From NCBI GenBank assembly GCA_965263375.1, contig OZ253669.1, positions 186,001 to 250,000 on the forward strand: a DNA stretch of 64,000 nt. Direction: 5' to 3'. Below the pieces are notes generated by a model. That model was not told the origin of the DNA and did not search any database. It saw nothing but the letters and a program-made list of their open reading frames with translations. Positions 8,738-16,842 of the stretch are shown piece by piece (the first letter of the stretch is position 1; each line of letters opens with the position of its first letter). The position numbers were made by a program, and so were the translations under genes. The DNA comes from JAJFFW01 sp965263375 (GTDB taxonomy: Bacteria; Pseudomonadota; Alphaproteobacteria; Caulobacterales; Parvularculaceae).

Positions 8738-9696
8738 CGCGATCCATCTCCCGTAAGATTTACACGACCAAGCCAAATATACAGGCTCACGAAAATCAAA
8801 ATGATCGCGAATAGAAGTGTTGACTGCGCAGATCCGTAGGCAAATTTATCAAAGTCTATTAGATTTTCACGTGCTATCACAGACATCGTTTTTGTTGAGG
8901 TAGAATTAGGTGTCAAAACATAGATGAGATCAAATATCCTAAATGCATCAAGCATACGGAATATGATAGCAACCATCAGGGCTGGCTTGATAAGGGGAAG
9001 TGTTATCCGCCAAAGAACTTTTAAAGGATGCACACCATCTATTCGTGCTGCTTCGTAGACATCACGAGGTATCATCTGCAATCCGGCCAAAATCAGCAAC
9101 GCCATAAAAGGGGTTGTTTTCCAGATATCAACCACGAGAATGGCGACCATTGCCGTTTCAGCGGTCGCCGTCCATGCAACGCCGCGCTCTATCATACCAA
9201 CCTGGACTAACATATCGTTGATGATCCCGAACTGATCATTAAGCATCCACCCCCAGATCCGTGCAGATACGATTGTTGGGATAGCCCAGGGGATAAGGAC
9301 AGCAGCACGCACCAAACCGTGTGCCGGAAACCTCGTATTCAACACCAGCGCGACGATTAAACCGAAGATCGTTTCAAATAAAACCGACACAACGGAGAAC
9401 CAGACCGTATTCCAAACCGCATTCCACCATGCTGCATCCGCTAGTGTTCCACGCCAGATAACCCGCCCCGATGGCAACTCCTTTCGACTAAGGTAATTAT
9501 CGAAACCAACCCACTCCCCCCCATTTAGGTTCGTAAGAGATGCGTCGGTGAACGAGAAATAGACAGTGCGCATCAGTGGCCAAGCCGCGACGCAAAATAG
9601 CGCTAAAATCATCGGCGCCAAGAACCAAAAGGCTGCCCGGCGTCGTTGGCCTTCTAAGGTCAAACTGCTTGAATTCACCTTTGTCCCCGCACCCAA
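8734..9696 (-). CDS. Sugar ABC transporter permease (MalF type)
   Basis: A 320-residue inner-membrane permease with six or seven helices. The first helix follows a basic stretch (EGQRRRAAFWFLAPMIL). The coupling EAA loop reads YEAARIDGVHPLKVLWRITLP. This is the longer partner of the permease pair and lies between the binding-protein gene (36 bases away) and the MalG-type gene (ATGA overlap). The arrangement binding protein–F–G–ATPase–hydrolase matches classic alphaproteobacterial alpha-glucoside (agl/thu-like) operons. Confidence 0.9.
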   Translation of the reverse strand: MGAGTKVNSSSLTLEGQRRRAAFWFLAPMILALFCVAAWPLMRTVYFSFTDASLTNLNGGEWVGFDNYLSRKELPSGRVIWRGTLADAAWWNAVWNTVWFSVVSVLFETIFGLIVALVLNTRFPAHGLVRAAVLIPWAIPTIVSARIWGWMLNDQFGIINDMLVQVGMIERGVAWTATAETAMVAILVVDIWKTTPFMALLILAGLQMIPRDVYEAARIDGVHPLKVLWRITLPLIKPALMVAIIFRMLDAFRIFDLIYVLTPNSTSTKTMSVIARENLIDFDKFAYGSAQSTLLFAIILIFVSLYIWLGRVNLTGDGSR

Positions 9697-9732
9697 AGCT
9701 CAATCAAGAGCATGTCAAACCCGCACTACGGT

Positions 9733-11007
9733 CTACCACGCAGAACCCTTCAACTCTTCCAGCTCAAACTCTAACAACTCAAGATTATCGGAAGCTGCGC
9801 CCTTTCCTGAAAGTGTATCGTGCACAGCAGTCCAAATTTTAGATGAAGCTTCGTTGTACTTCACTTTGGCCACTGCTGAAGGGCGAGGAACCGCGGTGAG
9901 AAATACATCTTTCCACTGTGGAATAATTGGTACCTGCTGGACGATTTCAGGATCATCGTATAAAGACATTAAAGTCGGCAACCTGGAATCCAGCAACGCC
10001 CGTCGTTTTTGAGCCTCAGGCGATCCCAAATATAGCGCTAGCGAAACAGCAGCCTCCCTGTTCCTCGAGTACTTTGAGACCGCAACGTTCCAGCCTCCAA
10101 GGGTTGCTGCTGAAACACCCCCATCTTTTCCGATCGGGAGTCTCGTTACGCCGAACCGACCCTTAACCGCGCTGTCGCTTGAAGCACTAAGGCCGTACGC
10201 ATAAGGCCAATTACGCATAAAGACAGCATAGCCACCCTGCCATATGCCACGTACTTCTTCCTCTCTATAGGCGAGAACACCTTTGGGAGAGATAGTGTCC
10301 AACCAACTCGCTGCACGCTCAAATGCACGTACCGTCTGACTATTGTTAACCGATACTGAACCATTGACTTCAATTATCTGGCCGCCACCGTGAGATTTGA
10401 TCCACTCAAGCGCGACACAGGTCAAACCTTCATAGGCGGCAGCTTGCCAAACAAAGCCCCAAATCTTGTCATTCCCGTCTGCTCGCTCTCGATCTTGAAT
10501 AATCTTTGCCACTTGGGTGAGCTCGTCCCATGTTTTAGGTATGGGCTGCTCATATTTTTCTAACAAGTCGCTGCGATAGTATAAAGCGGGAGCGTCTGTA
10601 TAAATCGGTATAGAAACAAGCTTACCGTCAACGGTCTGTGAATTGATAATGGAAGGGAAATGCAGCGGCGCAAGCTCTGCCGCTGCCTCTGTTAGGTCCA
10701 CGAACTGATTGGCCAATTGCGGGGCCCAGATTACATCTGTTTGGTATAAGTCTATGTCCTTGACACCTGCCGCCAGCCATAGGCGATATTGAGCGAATTG
10801 CTCGGTCGTTGATGCCGGCATAGGTACCAACGTTACAGTATGCCCGGTCTCTTTTTCCCATGGCTCGACAAGTGCGCGGAATGTTTGAAGGGCATTTCCA
10901 GCAATGCCAGAAACATACTTCAACTCAGCTGCACCGGCGGTTGAACAAAAAAGCGACAAGGCAATCGTTGCGAAACGAAGGCAAAATCGTACTGTCCACT
11001 GTGGCAT
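9733..11007 (-). CDS. ABC transporter extracellular sugar-binding protein (family 1)
   Basis: A 424-residue periplasmic solute-binding protein. The chosen start MPQWTVRFCLRFATI gives a proper signal peptide (basic start, hydrophobic core, cleavage after A-G-A-A). A GGAGAGG sequence lies about 10 bases upstream; the frame extends 19 codons further but without a better site. Mature features are YVSGIAGNALQTFRALVEPW, WAPQLANQFVDLT and, near residues 300-330, LGGWNVAVSKYSRNREAA, typical of the family-1 (maltose/trehalose-binding) class. It captures the sugar for the MalFG-type permeases. It is the first intact gene of the operon, because the gene before it is decayed. Confidence 0.88.
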   Translation of the reverse strand: MPQWTVRFCLRFATIALSLFCSTAGAAELKYVSGIAGNALQTFRALVEPWEKETGHTVTLVPMPASTTEQFAQYRLWLAAGVKDIDLYQTDVIWAPQLANQFVDLTEAAAELAPLHFPSIINSQTVDGKLVSIPIYTDAPALYYRSDLLEKYEQPIPKTWDELTQVAKIIQDRERADGNDKIWGFVWQAAAYEGLTCVALEWIKSHGGGQIIEVNGSVSVNNSQTVRAFERAASWLDTISPKGVLAYREEEVRGIWQGGYAVFMRNWPYAYGLSASSDSAVKGRFGVTRLPIGKDGGVSAATLGGWNVAVSKYSRNREAAVSLALYLGSPEAQKRRALLDSRLPTLMSLYDDPEIVQQVPIIPQWKDVFLTAVPRPSAVAKVKYNEASSKIWTAVHDTLSGKGAASDNLELLEFELEELKGSAW

Positions 11008-11199
11008 ATTAATTGGGCCTCTCCGTACCGAGTCGAAAATCAAGATATAAACTTCTATATGCAATTATTATTACTCTACGAAGCATGTTTACCTGAATAA
11101 GAGCATCAAGAGTTTACATCAGCCGAATACTCTTAACTCTTTGGTTATTGACTCAACCTAATCAAGCACCGGACCTGAATCGTTTTTACACGCCATAAG

Positions 11200-11382
11200 T
11201 CAACGTCCCCGGCTCCCGCCCTTAAACAACTCTACCTCATCAAAAAAGAGTTGGACGGGGCTTTTTACTTTCCGATAAATCACATACCAAAAATAGTTCG
11301 TAATACGATATTCCTTCGGTCGACCCGTGGCCGTTTTCGCGACCATGAACGCAATCGCTAAAAGTCGAACCTCATTCGAGCA
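11200..11382 (-). pseudogene. Open fragment resembling the C-terminal tail of a carbohydrate-binding domain
   Basis: A 60-codon open stretch without a start codon that ends in TGA at 11200-11202. It encodes RPKEYRITNYFWYVIYRKVK followed by SPVQLFFDEVELFKGG. A 'LFFDxVELF' end is common in jelly-roll carbohydrate-binding modules of glycan-active enzymes. That is a resemblance, not an identification. The fragment overlaps, in another frame, the end of the decayed TonB receptor. It may be the last part of a deleted enzyme gene of the same sugar locus, or noise. Confidence 0.3.
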
Positions 11383-11774
11383 CTATACTGTTGAGGGGCG
11401 AAATGACACGTCGCACAGCGACGGAAAACGAATTATCGTTTAACCCTATCGTATAGACAGTGTAGAAAACATTTTCGACATACGCTTCAATGCGCCAACG
11501 GCCTTGTTGTTACAACCCAAAGCGACGATCAAAATGTTCATACTTATGAAATTGCGTTTTTCTGTATTTCTTCCGCGGATAAGGCGCTTGCAGAAGTAGG
11601 TACTTTATTAAGGTTCTGCTCGCTCTATTGAGGTGTAACAACAATACTGTCATTCTTGTTGACCCGCTCCTCATCCGCCAAGGCGGGAGACAGTGGACAC
11701 AACGTCCCTATCGCCGATGTAATTGCAACACCTGATGCCACATCTATTATCAGCTTCTTTGTTAAGACCTTCAC
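11372..11774 (-). pseudogene. TonB-dependent receptor remnant (internal deletion, stops, frameshifts)
   Basis: About 400 bases remain of a gene normally over 2 kb. From a GTG at 11774 the frame gives a signal peptide (KVLTKKLIIDVASGVAITSA..., ending S-P-A-L-A), then a TonB-box-like NDSIVVTPQ. An in-frame stop follows, then the plug start EQNLNKVPTSASALSAEEIQ and another stop. In a shifted frame (11372-11509) a C-terminal barrel segment follows: GRWRIEAYVENVFYTVYTIG. The middle of the protein is missing. It lies between the operator-promoter at 11861-11889 and the ABC operon, where a receptor for the same sugar would be expected. Homology is judged by eye. Confidence 0.6.
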
Positions 11775-11856
11775 TGACACAACTCTACATCACTCCCGAG
11801 CTTGTTATGATCGACTGACACAGCACCGGTCGGTCAACCGTATAAAATTGAACACA

Positions 11857-11889
11857 TACTCATATTGAGTAAATACTCATATTTGTCAA
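11857..11889 (-). promoter_or_regulatory. Operator-containing promoter, copy 2 (leftward)
   Basis: On the minus strand TTGACA (11889-11884) is followed 4 bases later by the inverted repeat TGAGTA-TT-TACTCA (11879-11866), then a weak -10-like AATATG. The layout mirrors the copy at 2697-2725. A third half-site TACTCA lies at 11857-11862, giving three half-sites in a row. It faces the decayed receptor and the ABC/GH4 operon, so both outer promoters of the locus point inward and share one operator. Confidence 0.55.
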
Positions 11890-12211
11890 TAAAAACGCTT
11901 TGAACTATATTCACAAAGCGCTGGGATGCGACAGTTCTGCAACGCCTTCAGAGCAGGGGCCTGATGCCTGCGTCACCCTCTATTGAGAGCAGTGTCAATG
12001 ATACGTTAGAGCTGGTGGAAAACCACTAAGCCCTTCCGCTCAGACTAAAGACCAACTTAGTCCATGCATCCAGCAAACAAATTATGCCGTTCCTGGTTAT
12101 CGGCCGACGCCGCAATTGATAACATCAATGTGGTACGGGCTTTTTGAGATGTTAAAATTCCAGCGAAATAAAACGTTTGCGGTAGATCCACAACCTCAGA
12201 GTACGCTGTAA

Positions 12212-12969
12212 CCCGACAGCGCTTATAGGGCCTTCTGGGGGATGGGCGGCGACTACTCAATGGGGGAGTTATGTCGACGCGAGGGCATCGCGCAGAGCCT
12301 CTATTTCAGTTGGTCGAAAGAGTTTCTTGAAGCTGACAAGAGGAGGTTGGCTAGCGACACAGCACGTCAAGCGAGGTCACCGGAAGTCAAAGACCTGCGC
12401 CGAGAGGTGAGAGACCTGAAAGAGGTAGTCTCTGAGCTGACCCTTGAGAACCTCCTCCTTTAAAAACTATGCTCGGGGTGTGGAAAGCCAAGAATGAAGT
12501 ATCCTGCAACCAAGAGAGATAGGACGGGAACTAATCACCAGGTCATTCGTGCGGGTGAGGGCTCGCATCTGTCAGCGCGCCTCGCGTTTGCTAAGATTGG
12601 CGTTTCGAGATCAACATTTTATCGCTGGTATGACCTCTATGGGTGATTTGGGTTGGCGGGCCTTGAAGATAGGCGTTTCGGGCCATCTCGAGCCTGGAGC
12701 CGTATACCGGATAAGGTGGTCAGTGATTTGAACGACATGGCGCTTACCGCGTCCACTCTTGGTCATGTGAATATCGTTCACAAGCCACTTCTTCTGTTGG
12801 ACAATGGCGCGTCCTATATCTGTGGCGATCTAGCAGAAAGGTTGGAAAAAAGAAAATGAGGTACGTTCGCGGCGCGCCGTATCATCCGCAGACCCAAGGG
12901 AAGATTGAACGCCGGGATTAGACCTTGAAGAAGCACTTTTTGCTTGAAAACTACTATCTGCCGGGCGCA
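12212..12969 (+). pseudogene. IS3-family transposase remnant (orfA and orfB)
   Basis: Decayed insertion element. The orfA part (about 12212-12463) reads MGELCRREGIAQSLYFSWSK, then DLRREVRDLKEVVSELTLEN, matching IS3-type HTH/leucine-zipper proteins, but the N-terminus is missing and a stop lies just upstream. The orfB part begins MKYPATKRD (12493). It has STFYRWYDLYG followed by a stop, then GLEDRRFGPSRAW and SRIPDKVV, and jumps directly to MALTAS...HKPLLLLDNGASY. Most of the region before the second catalytic Asp is deleted. RGAPYHPQTQGKIERRD follows, again with a stop. It ends at ENYYLPGA. The element cannot be active. Confidence 0.85.
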
Positions 12970-13186
12970 AATCAAAATGTCCAGGTACCTCTTGAAGACA
13001 AAGAATGCACCGGCAAGGGCTATGTTCTTTTGCTAGGTGGAATAAAACCAGGCGAGATTATACGCCCTTTTCCATTCAATATATAAGGCAAGCGTTCCCC
13101 AGCACGGTGCCGGTGATCCTTAAGACAAAAGTGGACTTTCCAATCGTCCACCACAGACACGAGTATTTTAATTGAGCCATACAAAA
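12970..13186. other. Junction sequence after the IS remnant
   Basis: About 215 bases with no supported gene. The reading frame of the transposase remnant continues through 12970-13086 for about 38 residues that do not look like transposase (K-G-Y-V-L-L-L-G-G-I-K-P-G-E-I-I region). This may be a scrap of another gene joined by deletion. No clear terminal inverted repeat of the IS could be identified here. Confidence 0.35.
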
Positions 13187-13214
13187 ACCCCTCCGCTATT
13201 TCTAGCGAAGGGGT
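13187..13214 (-). terminator. Rho-independent terminator of the beta-helix gene
   Basis: An 11-bp stem (13187-13197 with 13204-13214, one wobble pair) with a 6-base loop. On the minus strand it is followed by TTTTTG. It lies 31 bases downstream of the stop of the beta-helix gene. Confidence 0.85.
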
Positions 13215-13244
13215 GACTTTCTAATAACTTATGCCGCTGGGTGT

Positions 13245-14321
13245 TTAATAACGCATGCGAATTTGGTTGTTGTTGTCGCGATCTTTATTCTTTTTCTTCT
13301 TACGGCGATCGCCTTTGTTATTGTTGATTTGGTTATTCGTAATCTTCGGCTTCATTCCTTCCCGGATAAAGATTGAAAGACCTTTATTGCCGACAATTTC
13401 ATTGTCTTCGATAATACCGTTGACACCGAAAGGAATAGCAACGCCGTCACCATTGTTTTGAACGATCTGATTGTACCGCACTAATGAAAGCTTGGCGTAT
13501 TTATCAAGAATAACGCCGGAGCCTTTATTGTTTCGGATCTTATTGCCGATCAATGACGCTTCGCCGTAACCGGATGATTTAATGCCGCTGTCGAGATTAT
13601 CGAAAACTTCGTTACCAGCGACCACGACATCTGCGCGGCTGCCGGAAGCGATATCAACGCCAATTTTGTTGTTGGCGATTTTGTTGTCGATAATGTTGGT
13701 GTTCATCAAAGAATGAACTTGCTCGACAAATACGCCTTCTGAACCCGCGCTGATTTTGTTTTTCTTAAGCGTCACAGTGCCGCCAGAGATTTTCACCGCT
13801 GGGCGCACAGTAGAACCTAAAACGTCGCTTTCTTTCAATGTGAAAACGCCGCGCTTTACATCAACACATGCCGGGGCGGAAGAATTAATCTTTGCAGCGA
13901 ACTGAACATTCGCGACAACAGCGTGCGCTGTTGTATTTTTAGGTGAGAATTCAAGGCATGGCGCGTTCATTGGGGCGTTGATTTCAACACCTGAACCCGG
14001 CCCGCGATCACCTTGAATGATCACTGATTTTTCAAGCTGAATGCTTTCGTTATAGACACCGTGCATCACATAGATCACGCCGCCTTCACCAATGTCCTTC
14101 ACCGCTTTAGCGATCGAGGTGTATGGACCAGGACCGTTGACGTCGACGATAATTTGCGCGGGGCCTTTTTTCTTTTTCGTCGACTTTGCGCCGTTTGTTG
14201 CTTTTACGCCCGGTTCGCGAATTGGAAATCCGCCAAGTGATTGAGCGTTAGCGGCGTCGGCGGCGAAAAGGCCGAGGCCTCCAATAGCTGCAATTGCTGT
14301 AAATACGCGTTTCATGTTCAA
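13245..14321 (-). CDS. Secreted right-handed parallel beta-helix (NosD/pectate-lyase-like) protein
   Basis: A 358-residue exported protein of unknown function. It starts with a signal peptide (MNMKRVFTAIAAIGGLG..., cleavage after A-N-A), then a Lys-rich linker (STKKKKGP). Residues 60-110 read GPYTSIAKAVKDIGEGGVIY and G-V-Y-N-E-S-I, the usual N-cap of pectin-lyase-type helices. Residues 110-330 are repeats of about 22-25 residues rich in Asn/Ile/Gly (e.g. NNKIGVDIASGSRADVVVAG, NKIRNNKGSGV). The tail is highly charged (RRKKKKNKDRDNNN). No catalytic residues can be assigned, so a structural or binding role is as likely as an enzyme. It is cotranscribed with the Sel1 gene 25 bases upstream. Confidence 0.8.
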   Translation of the reverse strand: MNMKRVFTAIAAIGGLGLFAADAANAQSLGGFPIREPGVKATNGAKSTKKKKGPAQIIVDVNGPGPYTSIAKAVKDIGEGGVIYVMHGVYNESIQLEKSVIIQGDRGPGSGVEINAPMNAPCLEFSPKNTTAHAVVANVQFAAKINSSAPACVDVKRGVFTLKESDVLGSTVRPAVKISGGTVTLKKNKISAGSEGVFVEQVHSLMNTNIIDNKIANNKIGVDIASGSRADVVVAGNEVFDNLDSGIKSSGYGEASLIGNKIRNNKGSGVILDKYAKLSLVRYNQIVQNNGDGVAIPFGVNGIIEDNEIVGNKGLSIFIREGMKPKITNNQINNNKGDRRKKKKNKDRDNNNQIRMRY

Positions 14322-14346
14322 ATCCCCTACTTAACCCTTTCGCCGA

Positions 14347-15657
14347 TTAGTCAGTGTGCCGTGGATTTTCCCACTCAAGGCGACGAAGTGACTCGCCCGC
14401 CGGTTTATATCCAAGTGCAAAGGCGCGCGAGAAGTGAAGCGCAGCTTTGGACTTATCTGGTGTGATTTCGTTGAGGCCCGTTGACCCGTCGCGATAAAGA
14501 ACACCAAGCGCGTTATGAGCAAGCGCCAAGTCGTCGCCAGCGGCTTTTGTCAGCCACGTTACGGCTTCCTTGCCATTTTGCTCAACGCCTATGCCGCGGG
14601 CATGCATGATGCCATAGACATATTGCGAATATGGGTGCTCATTCTTCGCCGCCAACTTAAACAAAGTAACCGTTTGGCGCGCAGAAAGCTCACCGGTCTT
14701 GACGGCTTCTTTTTCTTCAGCGCTCATCACCTTGTTGGCTTTGACTTGAGAATATTGGAACCGGCGAATAGCGGCTCGTGTCGCCGGGCCAGCTTTATTG
14801 TCGACAGTGCCGAAATAGAAGCCAAGAGAGCGAAGCGCGCGCTGGACCAATTCAACGTCAATATCAACAACCGCTTCTAACGCTTCTTCAAGCTTTAACT
14901 CTTCAAGCTCTTTCTTCAGGCGTGCAAGCTCTTTTTGTTGGCTGGTTTGACCCGTATGCTCAATCGGAAGCGGTGGTTGCCATTTAGCAGCAGCTTCAAC
15001 AGCAGCTTTGGTTTCTTTCGGGTTCATCAACGGCTCAAGATATTCATAAGCCGCGCTTGCTTCACCAACGCCGCGCGCTTTTGCCAAATAGAACATCTGG
15101 AGCGCTTTTATGTTATTTTTCGCCAGGCCTGAACCTTCTTGGTAAAGCTTGCCAAGGCGGTAAATGTCAAAAGGGCTGCCGCGCTCAAAAGTTTCTGAGA
15201 CAAGCTTTTCCGCTTTTTTCACGTCGCCATTGCTCATCCGGAAGCGAATATCGGGAAGACGCTGTGAAGCAAGAATGCGCGCATTCACTTCTTCAGCCGT
15301 TGGGTTTTGATAAGCTGTGAAATCATGGAATGCGGCCAAAGTGTACCACTTCAGCGCTTCAACATTATTCACAGGAATTTCTTCAAGCGGTGTTGCTGCT
15401 TCGCCGCCTTCTTCCAAAATCTTACCGGAATAAACATCCCCTAAGATTTTTTTAGAGCGAACATCGCCAGCGACGGCGAAACGCTGCCAAATATCAATGG
15501 CTTGGTCATATTGACCGTTTTCATAAGCGACAAGCCCCATCGCGTAATCCGCGTGGGCAGCCCCCGCACTGAACGCCGCAAACGTGCAACCCGCCACGGC
15601 GCCCAATAACTTCCGGCGCAATCCGTTCATCATATTCCCGCTTTCATATTTCATCAC
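14347..15657 (-). CDS. Exported Sel1-repeat protein with peptidoglycan-binding domain
   Basis: A 436-residue exported protein. A signal peptide lies at residues about 10-37 (LLGAVAGCTFAAFSAG, A-H-A). Sel1/TPR-like repeats occupy about 38-200 (e.g. GLVAYENGQYDQAIDIWQRF) and again 335-430 (AKNEHPYSQYVYGIMHARG). A Lys/Glu-rich coiled stretch at about 235-260 precedes a PG_binding_1 domain at about 265-310 (VQRALRSLGFYFGTVDNKAG). Such proteins usually act in the periplasm as scaffolds near the cell wall. The start is supported by AAGGGGAG upstream of the first ATG, although Met9 and Met10 are alternatives. It sits upstream of, and probably in one transcript with, the beta-helix gene. Confidence 0.8.
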   Translation of the reverse strand: MMKYESGNMMNGLRRKLLGAVAGCTFAAFSAGAAHADYAMGLVAYENGQYDQAIDIWQRFAVAGDVRSKKILGDVYSGKILEEGGEAATPLEEIPVNNVEALKWYTLAAFHDFTAYQNPTAEEVNARILASQRLPDIRFRMSNGDVKKAEKLVSETFERGSPFDIYRLGKLYQEGSGLAKNNIKALQMFYLAKARGVGEASAAYEYLEPLMNPKETKAAVEAAAKWQPPLPIEHTGQTSQQKELARLKKELEELKLEEALEAVVDIDVELVQRALRSLGFYFGTVDNKAGPATRAAIRRFQYSQVKANKVMSAEEKEAVKTGELSARQTVTLFKLAAKNEHPYSQYVYGIMHARGIGVEQNGKEAVTWLTKAAGDDLALAHNALGVLYRDGSTGLNEITPDKSKAALHFSRAFALGYKPAGESLRRLEWENPRHTD

Positions 15658-15866
15658 CCCGGACTCCCCTTAAGCCCATACTCCCAGCAGTTTAATGTCC
15701 AATACTTCACTTTCATCATCCAACATCTTGCAATTAAAAGCATTTTCGCCCCTGCAAGGTGTCGGTATCAAAACGATAACAGCCAGGCCATACCCATTTA
15801 AGCACGCATTCGAGTGCGCTTCCACATTAACGTTACCATTTTTAACGAAAAAAGGGACCCCCCGAG

Positions 15867-15882
15867 TGTGACGGAGATCACA
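15867..15882 (-). promoter_or_regulatory. Perfect TGTGA-N6-TCACA palindrome (CRP/FNR-like site or terminator stem)
   Basis: TGTGA CGGAGA TCACA matches the CRP consensus exactly and overlaps the tusA stop codon, 210 bases upstream of the Sel1 gene. On the minus strand it can also form a hairpin, followed about 17 bases later by TTTTTT, so it could instead end the bioF-bioD-tusA transcript. Sequence alone does not decide between the two. Confidence 0.4.
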
Positions 15883-16141
15883 CGGAATGGGGAAGAACTT
15901 CGCCGCAGGTGATTTTAAAGCAGGTTTCGCCCTTAATTTCGTGTCCTGCAACGATCTCAACCGCGTGTCCTGCGTTTTGACAATAGTGGGGAATATCGAT
16001 CGCGGCGATAGGATCATCCGCAATGACGGTAAGAATGTCGCCGGGTTCCATCCGCCTTAGCGCCGCCTCAGCTTTTAGGACGGGCATCGGGCAGCGATAA
16101 CCCCTTGTGTCGAGCGTCTTTGTCTTGTCGGGATCGTCCAT
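15878..16141 (-). CDS. tusA: TusA-family sulfurtransferase
   Basis: An 87-residue TusA/SirA-fold protein. The catalytic Cys is in R-G-Y-R-C-P-M-P-V-L-K near residue 18, the CPxP hallmark. The rest (EPGDILTVIADDP, C-Q-N-A-G-H) fits the family. TusA proteins carry sulfur as a Cys persulfide for tRNA thiolation, molybdenum cofactor or Fe-S related uses. Its ATG overlaps the stop of bioD by one base (TAATG), so it is translationally coupled to the biotin genes. This suggests a sulfur-supply link to biotin synthesis, but that is inference; the 2-thiouridine role is equally possible. Confidence 0.88.
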   Translation of the reverse strand: MDDPDKTKTLDTRGYRCPMPVLKAEAALRRMEPGDILTVIADDPIAAIDIPHYCQNAGHAVEIVAGHEIKGETCFKITCGEVLPHSV

Positions 16142-16842
16142 TACTTATCGTCGCCGCTTGTTAGAACCTTTAAAAGCGCTTGCCCAACTTCATTTGCACC
16201 ATCCCCAAAAGGCGCATTGATTAATGGTTCATTACGGAAGCGAGATAATTCTTCAGATAACGTTTCCGGCGCTTTCCCATCTTTGTCCGACTGACTGACA
16301 AGAATTGATACAACTTTAAGGTTGCGCCGATCCAGGGCCTCCAAAGCCGTAAGGCAGTGGGTGACCGCGCCAAGATAAACCCCGGTTACAAAGATTATTG
16401 GCAAGCCCAATCGCACCATCAAATCGATCTGGGTGATCGCATCAGTTGCGGGAGACATGACGCCGCCCGCCCCTTCGACAAGGGTGATTTGTTGATCGGC
16501 GGGTGTTGATTTTGCACCAGCGATCCGGTCTTCGATAAATCGACAAAGATCTTCTTCATCAATTTGAACGCCCGCTTGGCGCGCCGCGACATTTGGCGCA
16601 AGGGGGACCTCGAAAGAGTGGCGACAAATCGCTTGGATATTTTTCACTGTTGGCGCGCGCCCATAAGCGGCGAGCAATTGCCCGGCGTCGCTTTGGCTAA
16701 GGTCATTGGGATCAAAACCGCTCATAAGGGGTTTAACTGCCCCAACTTTCAACCCAATGGCGTGTGCAGACCGTAACAGCGCGGCGCTAATATAGGTTTT
16801 GCCGATTTCAGTTCCGGCGCCAGTTACAAAGTAAGCGCTCAT
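16141..16842 (-). CDS. bioD: ATP-dependent dethiobiotin synthetase
   Basis: A 233-residue cytoplasmic enzyme that closes the ureido ring of dethiobiotin using CO2 and ATP, the third of the four late biotin steps. The N-terminal P-loop reads FVTGAGTEIGKTYISAAL, diagnostic for BioD. K-P-L-M-S-G and LVEGAGGVMSP are the other conserved blocks. Length is normal. It overlaps bioF by 4 bases (ATGA) and tusA by 1 base, forming a tight bioF-bioD-tusA operon. bioB and bioC are not in the window. Confidence 0.93.
   Translation of the reverse strand: MSAYFVTGAGTEIGKTYISAALLRSAHAIGLKVGAVKPLMSGFDPNDLSQSDAGQLLAAYGRAPTVKNIQAICRHSFEVPLAPNVAARQAGVQIDEEDLCRFIEDRIAGAKSTPADQQITLVEGAGGVMSPATDAITQIDLMVRLGLPIIFVTGVYLGAVTHCLTALEALDRRNLKVVSILVSQSDKDGKAPETLSEELSRFRNEPLINAPFGDGANEVGQALLKVLTSGDDK

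Noticed and set aside
12057..12260. Minus-strand 67-codon frame upstream of the IS remnant
   Set aside because: No family features or ribosome binding site; it runs opposite to the recognisable transposase remnant and is probably a chance frame.
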